Shown: positions 52,727 through 61,853, numbered from the stretch's first letter. The stretch: DNA of 64,000 bases from Bin55 sp963664665 (GCA_963664665.2 CAXXMH010000004.1:1-64000), one strand, 5' to 3'. Numbers and translations: made by a program. Notes: a model not told the origin generated them from the sequence alone.

Positions 52727-53712
52727 AAAAACGCAAGATTGGACGTACGGGTGTTGAAGTTACGGCATGGGGGATGGGTTGTGCGCCGCTTGGTGGCGTT
52801 GGCGACCGCATTTCGGATGACGACAGTGACGCCATACTCAATGCCGCATGGGATGCGGGCATCCGCTATTTTGATTCCGCGCCGTTATATGGACATGGGC
52901 TTTCAGAAAAGCGTGTAGGCCGTGTACTGAGTCAAAAACCACGCGACGAATTTGTCCTTTCGACGAAGATCGGTCGTTTATTAGTCCCAGCCGAAGAGGG
53001 AACGCGCGATCCCATGATGCGCGATAACGAAGACTTGGCGATTCGATATGACTACTCCAGCGATGCAGTAGTTGCCTCTATTGAGAGTAGTCTTCGACGG
53101 CTTAACTTAGATCGAATTGACATACTGCTGTGTCACGATATCGATCAATGGACGCATGGCGATGATCAACCCGGAATTTATGAGACTGCCGCAAACGGTG
53201 CGTTACCTGCAATGCATCGTCTACGTGAAGAAGGGTTGGTGCGAGCGATCGGTCTCGGCGTCAATGAGTCTGCGGTATGCGTGCGCGTGATGCAGGAATT
53301 CGAACCCGACTGTTTTCTGCTGGCGGGAAGGTTCACGCTGCTTGAGCAAGAACCGCTCGACGAGATGTTGCCGATGTGCGTCGAAAGAAACGTCTCTGTG
53401 ATTGTCGGTGGTCCATACAACTCCGGGATTTTGGCGAATGCGGAGCGTCGGCGTGCAACGTACGACTATAAACCTGCGCCAGATGAACTTTGGGAAAAAG
53501 CGCAAAAAATCCGTGCCGTTTGCGACTCCCATGGCATCGACATGCGTGCCGCGGCTCTCCAGTACGTGTTAAGACATCCGGCAGTCGCAAGTGTGATCCC
53601 AGGCATGTGGGCTTTGCGCGAAGTATCCGAAAATTCTGCGCTACTCGACGTGTCGATTCCAGATGCGTTGTGGGCGGATCTGGCAGACCAAGAACTTTCT
53701 CGAAGCTGGTGA
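52717..53712 (+). CDS. aldo/keto reductase, L-fucose/D-threo-aldose 1-dehydrogenase-like
   Basis: A protein of about 331 residues from ATG 52717 (MALEKRKIGRTGVEV), with AAGG 8 nt upstream; a frame from 52696 adds seven residues. It shows the AKR barrel motifs FDSAPLYGHGLSEKRVG (catalytic Asp-Tyr, near 50) and a Lys in STKIGR; the HLHDI position reads LLCHDIDQ, carrying the His. AIGLGVNESAVCVRVMQE and FTLLEQEPLDEMLP are typical of the sugar-dehydrogenase branch. Likely reaction: NAD(P)-linked oxidation of an aldose to its lactone. It overlaps the NTF2-like gene upstream by 10 nt. Confidence 0.88.
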   Translation: MALEKRKIGRTGVEVTAWGMGCAPLGGVGDRISDDDSDAILNAAWDAGIRYFDSAPLYGHGLSEKRVGRVLSQKPRDEFVLSTKIGRLLVPAEEGTRDPMMRDNEDLAIRYDYSSDAVVASIESSLRRLNLDRIDILLCHDIDQWTHGDDQPGIYETAANGALPAMHRLREEGLVRAIGLGVNESAVCVRVMQEFEPDCFLLAGRFTLLEQEPLDEMLPMCVERNVSVIVGGPYNSGILANAERRRATYDYKPAPDELWEKAQKIRAVCDSHGIDMRAAALQYVLRHPAVASVIPGMWALREVSENSALLDVSIPDALWADLADQELSRSW

Positions 53713-53717
53713 ACGGC

Positions 53718-54362
53718 ATGGTCCAGGACCGAGTCACCGTATGGGACTTGCCTCTGCGTATCTGGCATTGGCTTTTTGGTGCTGCCGTTTTGACTGCGTT
53801 GGCAACCGGACTGATCGAAGAGATCCATTCAATCGAGGTCCACCAATGGGCAGGCATAAGCGTCGTTTCGCTTCTAGTCTTCCGCCTTACATGGGCTATT
53901 TGGGGTGCGACCTATGCTCGTTGGCAGAGATATTGGACTACTCCTCGCAGGGTCATCAATCACTTTTTACGTAAAGGTGAACTAACTCCCCATACCGCGC
54001 CAGGAATTGTCCTCGTGGTCATCTTGATGCTTGCGGCACTCGTTCAGTCCTCGACGGGTTTGTTTATGACGGACGATATCTTCTTTGAAGGTCCGCTCTA
54101 CAAGTACATTGAGGACGACACGTTCGATTGGGTGTATTCGCTACACCACAACGCATGGCGGTTCATCTTGGGAGCGGTGGGAGTTCACCTATTAGCTCAG
54201 CTGGTCTATGGTGTGTTTCTGCGTGACCCCACGCCCCTTAGCATGGTTACGGGGCGGAAACGTGTAGATTTACCACCGGTTTCGACGCCTTGGTTAGGCG
54301 CACTAATTAGCTTGGCAGCGGGTGCAACAACGTTTGCGGTATTGGCATCGCTCGCCGACTAA
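53718..54362 (+). CDS. cytochrome b561-type membrane protein
   Basis: A 214-residue diheme membrane cytochrome. The start is ATG 53718 (MVQDRVTVWDLPLRIWHW); GTG 53709, in the same frame, overlaps the AKR stop. Four helices are visible, and His ligand candidates are in LRIWHWLFGA (near 16), VHQWAGISVV (near 42), SLHHNAWRFIL (near 145) and GVHLLAQ (near 160). Such proteins pass electrons between quinones and soluble cytochromes. A cytochrome c' gene lies convergent, 3 nt from its end; the two are often encoded together. Confidence 0.88.
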   Translation: MVQDRVTVWDLPLRIWHWLFGAAVLTALATGLIEEIHSIEVHQWAGISVVSLLVFRLTWAIWGATYARWQRYWTTPRRVINHFLRKGELTPHTAPGIVLVVILMLAALVQSSTGLFMTDDIFFEGPLYKYIEDDTFDWVYSLHHNAWRFILGAVGVHLLAQLVYGVFLRDPTPLSMVTGRKRVDLPPVSTPWLGALISLAAGATTFAVLASLAD

Positions 54363-54365
54363 CAG

Positions 54366-54785
54366 CTATTCTCGGAAGCGTTGGTGGCAACCTCGACAGG
54401 CTCTTCCTACCTCGCCGACTGCAGGTCCGATCTGAGCCATGTCACCCGAGCTCGCAGCGATGCGAAACTTGCTGGTTGCTTCCTTGAGTGCAGTGAGTCG
54501 TTCGGCGAAATCCTCTGGTTCTTCCCAAATTTCAGGTAACGCATCACCGCCATCCGATCCTTCTGGGAAGACACGTTGTGCAGTATCCGCGAGTTCATCA
54601 AGAGCAGCTGCGAGTGGGGCAATGTCACCTGGGCGATCGACTTCTTGCTTGAGAATCTTTCCGATCGCTCCCATGGAACCGCCAATTGCGGACATGACTT
54701 CTTGTCGATACTCGACTTGGTCCTCGTCAGCTATTGCGGTGACACTAATAGACGCGGCAACCGCGAATGCAAGTACGCGCTTCAT
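54366..54785 (-). CDS. cytochrome c'
   Basis: A 139-residue periplasmic protein with a signal peptide (AFAVAASISVTAIADE). The single heme site CRGCH is at the extreme C-terminus (VGRACRGCHQRFRE), which is the mark of four-helix class II cytochromes c'. The N-terminal helix carries RQEVMSAIGGSMGAI, and the axial position may lack a Met. Proposed roles of the family include NO binding. It converges on the cytochrome b561 gene, with which it could exchange electrons. Confidence 0.92.
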   Translation of the reverse strand: MKRVLAFAVAASISVTAIADEDQVEYRQEVMSAIGGSMGAIGKILKQEVDRPGDIAPLAAALDELADTAQRVFPEGSDGGDALPEIWEEPEDFAERLTALKEATSKFRIAASSGDMAQIGPAVGEVGRACRGCHQRFRE

Positions 54786-54846
54786 TTACGACCCCTATCG
54801 CTTGATGTGGCGATTTTAGATGCGAGACTTAATACGAGTATGCCGA

Positions 54847-55653
54847 CTACGTGCCGGTAAATGAAGGTTTTCGCTTCTCGATAAAAGACAGCTGCGATTC
54901 CTTCTGGTCGTTTACGGCCTTCCGAGGGGTTGCGAGATTGCTTAGCTCAAATCGCAATGCGTCATCGAGCTCAACTTCGTTGTTGTGTTGCAGAACTCGT
55001 TTCGACGTGCGGAGTGCTAAAGGTGGCCAGCCTGCCATCTGGGCAGCCACTTCCTGTGCGGATTCCATTAACTCATCGTCGCCGACAAGACGATCGAGGA
55101 GACCGATTCGATACGCTTCTTCTGCCTCAACGGTTCGACTCGTGTAGATCAAATCGGCCGCTCGCGAATAGCCGACGATTCTCGGTAGAAAGAACGACAT
55201 ACCGCTATCTGGCGAGAGATTACGCTCGATAAAGACGGTTTTAAAACGCGACTTATCGCTCCCGATGCGCATATCGCAACCCAAGCTGAGACTCATTCCA
55301 GCCCCGGCTGCGACGCCGTTCATCACAGCGATGGTGGGTTTATCAATGTTGTAGATTGCCAACGCTTGACGACCCACCCAGCCTAAGTCATCCATGAGAT
55401 CGTTTTGTTGCGACTTAGGTGTTTGCTGCGAGGCTGCGCTAGGATTAGGTGTGAGATCAGCGCCTGAACAAAACCCGCGTCCTGCACCGGTGAGAAGGAC
55501 GACGCGAACGTCATCGTCTTGCTGAGCTTCTGCGAGCGCCTCGCGAAGATCATGCCGCAGCCCACCATTGAGCGCGTTGAGCTTTTCAGGTCGGTTGAGA
55601 GTTAACGTTGCGACGTGGTCTTGAACGTCGTAAATCAGGTGCTCGTAGGACAT
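54847..55653 (-). CDS. enoyl-CoA hydratase/isomerase family protein
   Basis: A 268-residue crotonase-fold protein from ATG 55653 (MSYEHLIYDVQD); an upstream ATG at 55719 adds 22 residues without family match. The CoA-binding NRPEKLNALNGG, the oxyanion hole LLTGAGRGFCSGADLTP near 63 and GVAAGAGMSLSLGCDMRIGSD near 115 are present. The position of the first catalytic Glu holds Gly-Met-Ser and the next reads RNLSPDSGMSF, with Asp where many hydratases have Glu. It may be an isomerase or hydrolase rather than a hydratase. It stands alone on the minus strand. Confidence 0.88.
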   Translation of the reverse strand: MSYEHLIYDVQDHVATLTLNRPEKLNALNGGLRHDLREALAEAQQDDDVRVVLLTGAGRGFCSGADLTPNPSAASQQTPKSQQNDLMDDLGWVGRQALAIYNIDKPTIAVMNGVAAGAGMSLSLGCDMRIGSDKSRFKTVFIERNLSPDSGMSFFLPRIVGYSRAADLIYTSRTVEAEEAYRIGLLDRLVGDDELMESAQEVAAQMAGWPPLALRTSKRVLQHNNEVELDDALRFELSNLATPRKAVNDQKESQLSFIEKRKPSFTGT

Positions 55654-55838
55654 AGAGACAGCTTGCTTTGTGCGAAATGGACTACCACGCAGTTGGTATT
55701 CGCGTGGCAATAGACCCAATATTTAACGGTTCAAGACTAGACTCGTAAGTCAGGTGTCGACTTTCCACATGATTTTTATAATCGAGAAAGCCTTCGGCGA
55801 CAGCGAATGGTCGCCCAAATACTTGGGAGCGCTTAAAC

Positions 55839-57347
55839 GTGGATATGCCAGGTCATCTAAGGTGGATTCTCGTGAATGTGGTCAGCTGCATGGTGATCTT
55901 TGGTTGCGGCGGATCGTCAAGTAGCGACTCAACCCCGCCACCCACACCCACTACACCACCACCAGCGCCGCCGCCATCTCCCCCGCCTCCGATGCAATTG
56001 GGGAACCCCATTGAAGGTACCATCGAAATTGGCTCTATTGCAGTCGATGCAGTGGGGTTTGTTCAAGCATCAAGCACGGAGGATCGTGTTCGTGGCGGCG
56101 GACTGAACAATCCTGATACTCGCATTCAATACTTGCGGCAAGTTGGCGAACGATTCTTTTTCAATGACACACGTGGCGTCCTTTGGGTAACGGATAGTGA
56201 AGGGTCGGAACCGATCAGCTATCTGGATCTTCGGGAGGAGAATGTGGGTTTCAACGCGGACCGATTCCCACAAGAATCTGGTTTTATGAGTTTTGCATTT
56301 CATCCCGATTTCGCCAACGACGCTGCAGCGGGATTTGGTAGGTTCTACACAACGTTTAGCGCGACTCCAGACGGCAACGCGGACTTTATCGAGGAGGCTT
56401 CGTCGGTTCAGGAGAGTGTTCTGTACGAGTGGTCAGTGACAGAGCCGATGGCTTCAGTATTTGCTGGTGAACGGCGTGAAATGCTGCGCGTTGGACAGTT
56501 CGCACCTAACCACAACGTTGGAACCGTTACGTTTAACCCTACGGCGGAGCTAGGCGATGCGGACTACGGTATGCTCTACGTCAGCTTCGGCGACGGTGGA
56601 AATGCACACGATCCTCGTGAGCACGGCCAGAATCCGAACAGCATCCTCGGGTCGATCATCCGCATCGATCCGCTTGGCGGCGGGGATGAAGCGAGTTATG
56701 GCATTCCTGAAGATAACCCGTTCGCGGACGGCGCAGACGGTTTGCCTGAGGTGTGGGCATACGGTCTTAGGCATCCGCAGCATTTTTCGTGGGACACCGA
56801 TGACGGTCGCATGTTCATTCTCGATATCGGTCAAAATCAGATCGAGGAAGTCAATATTGGTGTAGCGGGCGGCAACTACGGATGGCGTATTCGTGAAGGC
56901 ACCTTTGCAACGGCGATGGGGATCGATACGAACGATTCCCCTGGCGGTGTTTACGAACGTGAAACCGACTCTTTGAACCTTATCTATCCCGTCGCTCAGT
57001 ACGACCATGACGAGGGTTTTGCGATTGGTTCAGGCTATGTGTATCGAGGATCGGAAATCCCTAATCTCGTTGGAATGTATGTCTTCACCGACATCGTTCG
57101 GGGACGCTTGTTTTACATCGATACCGCCTCACTCGAGGCAGACGCGCCAACCACGATATTTGAACTGGATCTCACCGTGGATGGCGAAGCCGGTTCGCTC
57201 GCGGATGTCGCGGGACACCCAAACACCAGTCCAGGACACGCTCCCTATAACCAGCGGGTTGACTTGCGTTTGAGCGCTGACGCCGCCGGTGAGCTATACA
57301 TCCTTTCGAAAGGGGACGGATGGATTAGAAAACTCCAAACGAGGTAA
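55839..57347 (+). CDS. lipoprotein PQQ-dependent sugar dehydrogenase
   Basis: A 502-residue protein starting at GTG 55839, with a lipobox (MVIFGCGGSSSS) and then a Ser- and Pro-rich linker of about 30 residues that tethers the catalytic domain to a membrane. The rest is a six-bladed soluble-glucose-dehydrogenase domain: FAFHPDFANDA, GQFAPNHNVGTVTF, YVSFGDGGNAHDP (calcium/PQQ site), EVWAYGLRHPQHFSWD and GGNYGWRIREG. It oxidises sugars or other polyols at the cell surface and gives electrons to the respiratory chain. It is the second PQQ enzyme here. Confidence 0.9.
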   Translation: MDMPGHLRWILVNVVSCMVIFGCGGSSSSDSTPPPTPTTPPPAPPPSPPPPMQLGNPIEGTIEIGSIAVDAVGFVQASSTEDRVRGGGLNNPDTRIQYLRQVGERFFFNDTRGVLWVTDSEGSEPISYLDLREENVGFNADRFPQESGFMSFAFHPDFANDAAAGFGRFYTTFSATPDGNADFIEEASSVQESVLYEWSVTEPMASVFAGERREMLRVGQFAPNHNVGTVTFNPTAELGDADYGMLYVSFGDGGNAHDPREHGQNPNSILGSIIRIDPLGGGDEASYGIPEDNPFADGADGLPEVWAYGLRHPQHFSWDTDDGRMFILDIGQNQIEEVNIGVAGGNYGWRIREGTFATAMGIDTNDSPGGVYERETDSLNLIYPVAQYDHDEGFAIGSGYVYRGSEIPNLVGMYVFTDIVRGRLFYIDTASLEADAPTTIFELDLTVDGEAGSLADVAGHPNTSPGHAPYNQRVDLRLSADAAGELYILSKGDGWIRKLQTR

Positions 57348-57423
57348 CCCCTGCTACTTATCCAAAGTCACGAAACAATCTAGATGTGAGCTGGTACGCT
57401 TGCATAGGAAGAAGCGTTAACTG

Positions 57424-57450
57424 AGTTAGCGAACGTCGGATGCGCTAACT
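57424..57450. promoter_or_regulatory. inverted repeat upstream of the dehydratase gene, candidate operator
   Basis: AGTTAGCG at 57424-57431 is repeated inverted as CGCTAACT at 57443-57450 around an 11-nt centre. It lies 41 bp before the start codon at 57491. The arms lack a T-run, so a repressor or activator site is a better reading than a terminator. No regulator gene is adjacent. Confidence 0.4.
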
Positions 57451-57490
57451 TAACTACGATGGACTAACCAATAAATAAGCGACATAAACC

Positions 57491-58645
57491 ATGAAAATCA
57501 CTACGGTAAAAGCTGTACCCGCTTGCGCACAAATGAATCCAAACGCTACACGCAACTTTGTGTACGTCAAGATCGAGACGGATGAAGGGATCGTCGGCTG
57601 GGGCGAAGCAACAAGTGGGCCACTGGCAGTGGCGACCATGGTTGACGAATTCGGGCAAGTGCTGGTGGGTGAGGATCCGATGGCGATCGAAAAGCACTGG
57701 CAGACACTCTACCACTATTTCCACGTAAGAGGAGGTGTGGTCCAAATGTCGGCGATTAGCGGTATCGAGATCGCGTTATGGGATATTAAGGGCCAAGCAT
57801 TAAACGCCCCGGTATACGAGTTACTCGGCGGCAAGATTCGTGATCGTATCTGGACGTATGGCAGATGGGACGGACCAACGCCGGAAGCTGCCGTGAAGAA
57901 TGCGATGAATCACATCGAACGAGGATTAACTGCGCTCAAAGGTGATCCGTTTGAGCATCGCGGTATTTTCATTGATCGCCGGTCGGAGGATCTCGCCATC
58001 GAGAAACTCAAAGCTGTTCGAGAGGCTGTTGGCGACGATGTTGAGCTATTTGTAGAAGTGCATGGTCGTCTTTCACCATCAGACGCGATACGGGTTGGGA
58101 ATCGCATGGAACCATATCGGCCGTTCTACTTCGAAGAGCCGATTCCGCCACAAAATCTCGACGCGTTGAAGCGCGTGTCGGACCAAGTCAATATCCCGAT
58201 CGCTACAGGTGAAAGGATGTTGACCAAGTTCGATTTCGCTGACTTGCTGCCCTTACATGCCGTGGACTTGATACAACCTGACATCATGTACGCGGGCGGG
58301 ATACTCGAAACGAAGAAGATTGCGGCAATGGCGGAGGCGTACTACGTTGGCATTCAACCTCACAACTGCTACGGTCCGTTTGCCACGGTAGCCGCATTAC
58401 ACCTAGACGTGTGCACTCCGAACTTCGTGATTCAGGAAGGCGGGATCCATCCTTGGTTCGCGGACGCAACTATCGGCGACTTCCCGGTTCAAAAGGACGG
58501 TTACTTTGGATTGCCGCCCGGTCCCGGACTTGGGGTTGCGATGAATGAAGAATGGCTTGCGGCGCACCCGTGGGACGACAACGCGCGTACATGGACGCAT
58601 CGATTGGGAAGCAATCCGTCGAGACAAGGGGTGGATTGGTCATAG
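57491..58645 (+). CDS. enolase-superfamily sugar-acid dehydratase (galactonate dehydratase-like)
   Basis: A 384-residue mandelate-racemase/muconate-lactonizing-type enzyme. Metal-binding acids are in VELFVEVHGRLSP (near 185), YFEEPIPPQN (near 215) and ATGERM (near 240); the His in VHGR and in GIQPHNCYGP (near 290) are acid-base candidates. These match the D-galactonate dehydratase group, though the first ligand is Glu where DgoD has Asp. The expected reaction is loss of water from an aldonate to a 2-keto-3-deoxy acid. It leads a compact run with the NTF2-like and TonB-domain genes, overlapping the former by 10 nt. Confidence 0.88.
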   Translation: MKITTVKAVPACAQMNPNATRNFVYVKIETDEGIVGWGEATSGPLAVATMVDEFGQVLVGEDPMAIEKHWQTLYHYFHVRGGVVQMSAISGIEIALWDIKGQALNAPVYELLGGKIRDRIWTYGRWDGPTPEAAVKNAMNHIERGLTALKGDPFEHRGIFIDRRSEDLAIEKLKAVREAVGDDVELFVEVHGRLSPSDAIRVGNRMEPYRPFYFEEPIPPQNLDALKRVSDQVNIPIATGERMLTKFDFADLLPLHAVDLIQPDIMYAGGILETKKIAAMAEAYYVGIQPHNCYGPFATVAALHLDVCTPNFVIQEGGIHPWFADATIGDFPVQKDGYFGLPPGPGLGVAMNEEWLAAHPWDDNARTWTHRLGSNPSRQGVDWS

Positions 58646-59376
58646 GACGCTCGCCAGAAGCTACTTATTGGGAGTTTTTTCGTGCGGACCGGGCGCAGGA
58701 TGCGAATGCATGGGCAGCGGTGATGAGTTATCCACACATTCGTGTGGCCGCACCCGGACGTGTGGAGTTTTTTCAGACTGCGGAGGAATATGCGGCCGCA
58801 GCGTCGTGGAGCGAACGTGTAGCTACAGGCTGGGTACGTACAGAAGGCATAGAGCCCGAGTGTTTCCAAACGTCAGCTGACAAGCTGCACTTTGCAGGAG
58901 GCTGGGTACGGTATGACGCCGCCGACCAGCCGATTCTCTCAAATCGTGTGGTTTACGTGCTTACGAGGCTGGATGACACTTGGGGAGTGAAAGCGCGTTT
59001 CGCGTGTGGTGCTGCGAAGACTTGGCAGGACATTGCAGACGGGGAATCTGGTAATACGGTAAAACGATTCCTTCAGCAATTGAAAGATGGCGATGTACAA
59101 GGATCTGCCAGTGCACTTCGTTATCCGTTCATCGTCGTTGAACAAGGTGACGTTCAACGATTCGAGACTGTAACATCCTATATCGCCAAGTCGCCCGATT
59201 TAAGCATGACACATTACGAAGGACTTGATGTTGCAGTGGTTCAAAACGGCTCTAGCGGAGCGAACGTTGCTGTTTCAATGCGTACTGATGCTGGACCTAC
59301 GAACCAGTTAGTGTTCCTAATCGATAAACGGGATTCCACGCATCTCATTGCGTCGGTATCGACTATCTCGGAGTGA
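58636..59376 (+). CDS. NTF2/SnoaL-like protein of unknown function (paralog 2)
   Basis: The start is taken as TTG 58636, preceded by AAGGGG; this gives an N-terminus like that of paralog 1 (SPEATYWEFFRADRAQD). A frame from ATG 58552 lies inside the dehydratase gene. The protein has 246 residues in two NTF2-like halves, with MSYPHIRVAAPG, GGWVRYDAADQPILSNRVVY and WGVKARFACG in the first and FLQQLKDGDVQGSASALRYPF in the second. It overlaps the dehydratase by 10 nt and the TonB-domain gene by 4 nt, so the three are probably one operon. No signal peptide was found. Function unknown. Confidence 0.78.
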   Translation: MVIGRSPEATYWEFFRADRAQDANAWAAVMSYPHIRVAAPGRVEFFQTAEEYAAAASWSERVATGWVRTEGIEPECFQTSADKLHFAGGWVRYDAADQPILSNRVVYVLTRLDDTWGVKARFACGAAKTWQDIADGESGNTVKRFLQQLKDGDVQGSASALRYPFIVVEQGDVQRFETVTSYIAKSPDLSMTHYEGLDVAVVQNGSSGANVAVSMRTDAGPTNQLVFLIDKRDSTHLIASVSTISE

Positions 59377-60461
59377 TTGGTCTACGACTTGGATCGCCAA
59401 GTGTCTCGCGCAGGATACTTTTCTCGCGCGTATTGACGTTCGCGGTATTGTTGGGGTCAGGTTTCGATGCGTTTGCCGCAGGCAGTCCTGCCGAACCTCA
59501 CAGTATGGCCGTAGAGACCATAACGTTACCGAAGGTGATTAAGCGCGGAGTGCCCAAATACCCTCAGCGACCTTTAACGAAGGAAGAAGAGGGTTGGGTA
59601 TTTCTATCTTTCTTCGTAGACACAGATGGAAAACCCTACGAAATCGACGTTTCGGATGCATCTGGAAGTCCTGGATTCCAAACGGCTGCAATTCAAGCGT
59701 TGAAAAGAACCAGATTTGAACCCGCGACGTACAACGGCAAGAAGATCGATCACGAGTATCGCATGCAATATACGTTTGAAATAATGGGGAAGGACAATCT
59801 TTTTCGCGATTCATTCAAACGTCGGTTTTACGAAGTCGTAGAAGCTGTTTCAAGGAAGGAAAAGAGCAAGGCTGAGAATGAATTGGAAGTACTCCAGGAG
59901 TTGAGAAAGACGCTTCATGAGGATGCGATGTATTGGACAGCTCAGTATTACTTTGACCAGGCGTGGGGAACGGTTTCAGATCAGCTGGTGAGTGTTAGTC
60001 GGGCATTAGGTCATGACAAGAGTCGACGCTACATGAACATCAGGTTGCACCATCAGCTACTATGGGCGAAATTGAATCTCCAATTGGAGCAAAAAAAGTA
60101 TGCGTCGGCGATGAATACTCTAAATCGATTCGAAGATATGGAGGGTGTTGACGAAGCATTACTGCAGCAAGCCGCTAAGTACAGACGCGCCATTGACGAT
60201 CTGAAATCATCGGCTAAGATCATTTCAGTGGAAGGCACCATCGCTCAAAACAACCAATGGCGGCATGAGCTAATTCGGAATCGATTTAGTGTCGTAGATG
60301 TGGAAGGCAACATTGACGAATTCGATCTAATCTGCCAGCGAAACCGACTTCGTTTTAAGTACGAGCCTGAATTTGAGTATAGCTTCGCCGGCTCAAGCGG
60401 AACATGTAGCGTTTCGGTTCGTGGCGACCCTGGAAGCAACTTTAAGCTCATTCAGCTTTGA
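59373..60461 (+). CDS. exported TonB_C-domain protein with a helical C-terminal region (copy 1)
   Basis: A 362-residue protein starting at GTG 59373, overlapping the upstream stop by 4 nt. A signal sequence (VLTFAVLLGSGFDAFAAG) leads into a TonB C-terminal-type domain at residues 50-135: PKYPQRPLTKEEEGWVFLSFFVDTDGKPYEIDV, then FQTAAIQALKRTRFEPATYNG. Unlike true TonB, there is no retained membrane anchor or Pro-rich spacer, and the domain is at the N-terminal side. Residues 140-280 are helical and TPR-like (MYWTAQYYFDQAWG, LLWAKLNLQLEQKKYASAMN). A C-terminal beta part has two Cys (LICQRNRLRFKYEPEFEYSF, SGTCSVSV). The gene at 60773 encodes the same architecture. Confidence 0.8.
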   Translation: MIGLRLGSPSVSRRILFSRVLTFAVLLGSGFDAFAAGSPAEPHSMAVETITLPKVIKRGVPKYPQRPLTKEEEGWVFLSFFVDTDGKPYEIDVSDASGSPGFQTAAIQALKRTRFEPATYNGKKIDHEYRMQYTFEIMGKDNLFRDSFKRRFYEVVEAVSRKEKSKAENELEVLQELRKTLHEDAMYWTAQYYFDQAWGTVSDQLVSVSRALGHDKSRRYMNIRLHHQLLWAKLNLQLEQKKYASAMNTLNRFEDMEGVDEALLQQAAKYRRAIDDLKSSAKIISVEGTIAQNNQWRHELIRNRFSVVDVEGNIDEFDLICQRNRLRFKYEPEFEYSFAGSSGTCSVSVRGDPGSNFKLIQL

Positions 60462-60772
60462 GTCTAGTCACAGAGTGAGAACGTTCTCCTTTGGTCTGTT
60501 GAACGATGGCATTCTTCTACTGGTATGCCGTAAACCCGACGCTGCCGATGTCTTAGTTCCACCTTGTTCTCGGGGTAAGTCGTAGATCATATGGCTCACT
60601 TGACAGATGACATTCCTACGTCACGATCCGGAGCCGCTTTGTATATCAGTGTATTTTGTCTCTATTAATCAGATATCCGAACTCTCGATGCGTCATCGGA
60701 GAAACACGGTGTGGTGTTCACGTGCTTTCACGGACGTTCCGTTTTCGCTTAGCGAACGATTTGAGTAGAGTG
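60462..60772. other. 311-bp gap between the tandem TonB-domain genes
   Basis: Contains the palindrome GAGAACGTTCTC at 60477-60488, just after the first gene. TTGACA at 60600-60605 could be a -35 element, but no good -10 lies 16-18 nt after it. A frame upstream of copy 2 (from 60656) has no coding character. The second gene may have its own promoter here. Confidence 0.35.
60477..60488. promoter_or_regulatory. 12-bp perfect palindrome
   Basis: GAGAACGTTCTC lies 16 nt after the stop of the first TonB-domain gene. It is self-complementary without a loop, so it is a better candidate for a dimeric protein site than for a hairpin. No other copy was noticed in the window. Confidence 0.3.
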
Positions 60773-61807
60773 ATGGAGAGACTGTTTCTACTATCTCTCG
60801 CAGTGAGTTTGTTCGCTCTGAGCAGTGCAATTGGTGCAGAATCTGACGAAAAGCAACTCTCTACGCGTAAGGCACCGAAAGTAATAAAACGTGCTCCAAT
60901 CATGTACCCGCGCGCGGCTATTAGGAGGAGTCAAGAGGGATGGGTTGAACTAGAAACCATGGTCGACCGAAACGGACGACCGTATGACATGGTAGTAGTC
61001 GATGCGACCGGTCATCCTGCATTTCAAAGAGCCGCAATTCGATCTTTAAGCGAAACGACGTTCGAACCGGGTGAATATCAGGGCGAGAAAGTTGATGCTG
61101 TGCACAACTTCAGAGTCGTTTTTTCGCTCCACGAAGGTTCTGCAGCGTACTTCGGTCCATTCAAGACGAATTTCGTTAATACCCTTCGTGCAATCGATAC
61201 AGGTGATCAAACAGACGTGCTCTCTCGACTCGAAAAACTTCGAGACCGAATCAAAACGTTATATGAACACTCGATGTATTGGACTGCGCATTTTTATTAT
61301 GAAAGGAAGTGGGGTACGCCGATTCAGCAGTTGTCAAGCGTGAATCGAGCGTTAGCGTACAGCGAAAAACCGCGCAATATGGACGCTAGTCTGTTTCAGA
61401 AACTTCTATGGTCGAAGCTTGAACTACAGATCGAGCTAGGTCACTATGGCGAGTCGTTGCGTACGATCAGGTTATTAGAGAAATTAGACGGAGTTGAAGA
61501 AGCCCTTCTCTCACAGCTAGTGCAATACAAGAATTCGATTGAAGAATTGAGACAGGCGGACACCGCGTATCCCGTACAAGGTGTTCTAAATAAGGATGGC
61601 AAGTGGAAGTACGTGTTGCTTAGAGACCAGTTCGGCGTAACTAATGTCAAAGGTGTCATTCACGAATTCCAACTGTATTGTCAGCGCGAGCTAATGCGCT
61701 TTAAATTTGAGCCCGACTTTGAATACACCTTAGACGGAACGAACGGTACTTGTAGTCTGTGGGCGATCGGGAAACCCGATACAGAATTCACATTCATTCA
61801 GCTTTAG
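60773..61807 (+). CDS. exported TonB_C-domain protein with a helical C-terminal region (copy 2)
   Basis: A 344-residue paralog of the protein at 59373. ATG 60773 (MERLFLLSLAVSLFALSSAIGA) is chosen because it opens straight into a signal peptide. The TonB_C-type domain spans residues 32-105 (APIMYPRAAIRRSQEGWVEL, AFQRAAIRSLSETTFEPGEY). The helical part repeats the marks of copy 1: MYWTAHFYYERKWGTP, LLWSKLELQIELGHYGESL, LDGVEEALLSQL. The end has the two Cys (LYCQRELMRFKFEPDFEYTL, NGTCSLWA) and the same final FIQL. Identity between copies is well spread, pointing to an old duplication rather than a recent one. The function is unknown. Confidence 0.8.
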   Translation: MERLFLLSLAVSLFALSSAIGAESDEKQLSTRKAPKVIKRAPIMYPRAAIRRSQEGWVELETMVDRNGRPYDMVVVDATGHPAFQRAAIRSLSETTFEPGEYQGEKVDAVHNFRVVFSLHEGSAAYFGPFKTNFVNTLRAIDTGDQTDVLSRLEKLRDRIKTLYEHSMYWTAHFYYERKWGTPIQQLSSVNRALAYSEKPRNMDASLFQKLLWSKLELQIELGHYGESLRTIRLLEKLDGVEEALLSQLVQYKNSIEELRQADTAYPVQGVLNKDGKWKYVLLRDQFGVTNVKGVIHEFQLYCQRELMRFKFEPDFEYTLDGTNGTCSLWAIGKPDTEFTFIQL

Positions 61808-61853
61808 CGAGCGCCTTCCTGTTCACAGCTCCAAACAGTCGGTGGCGAGCGTG

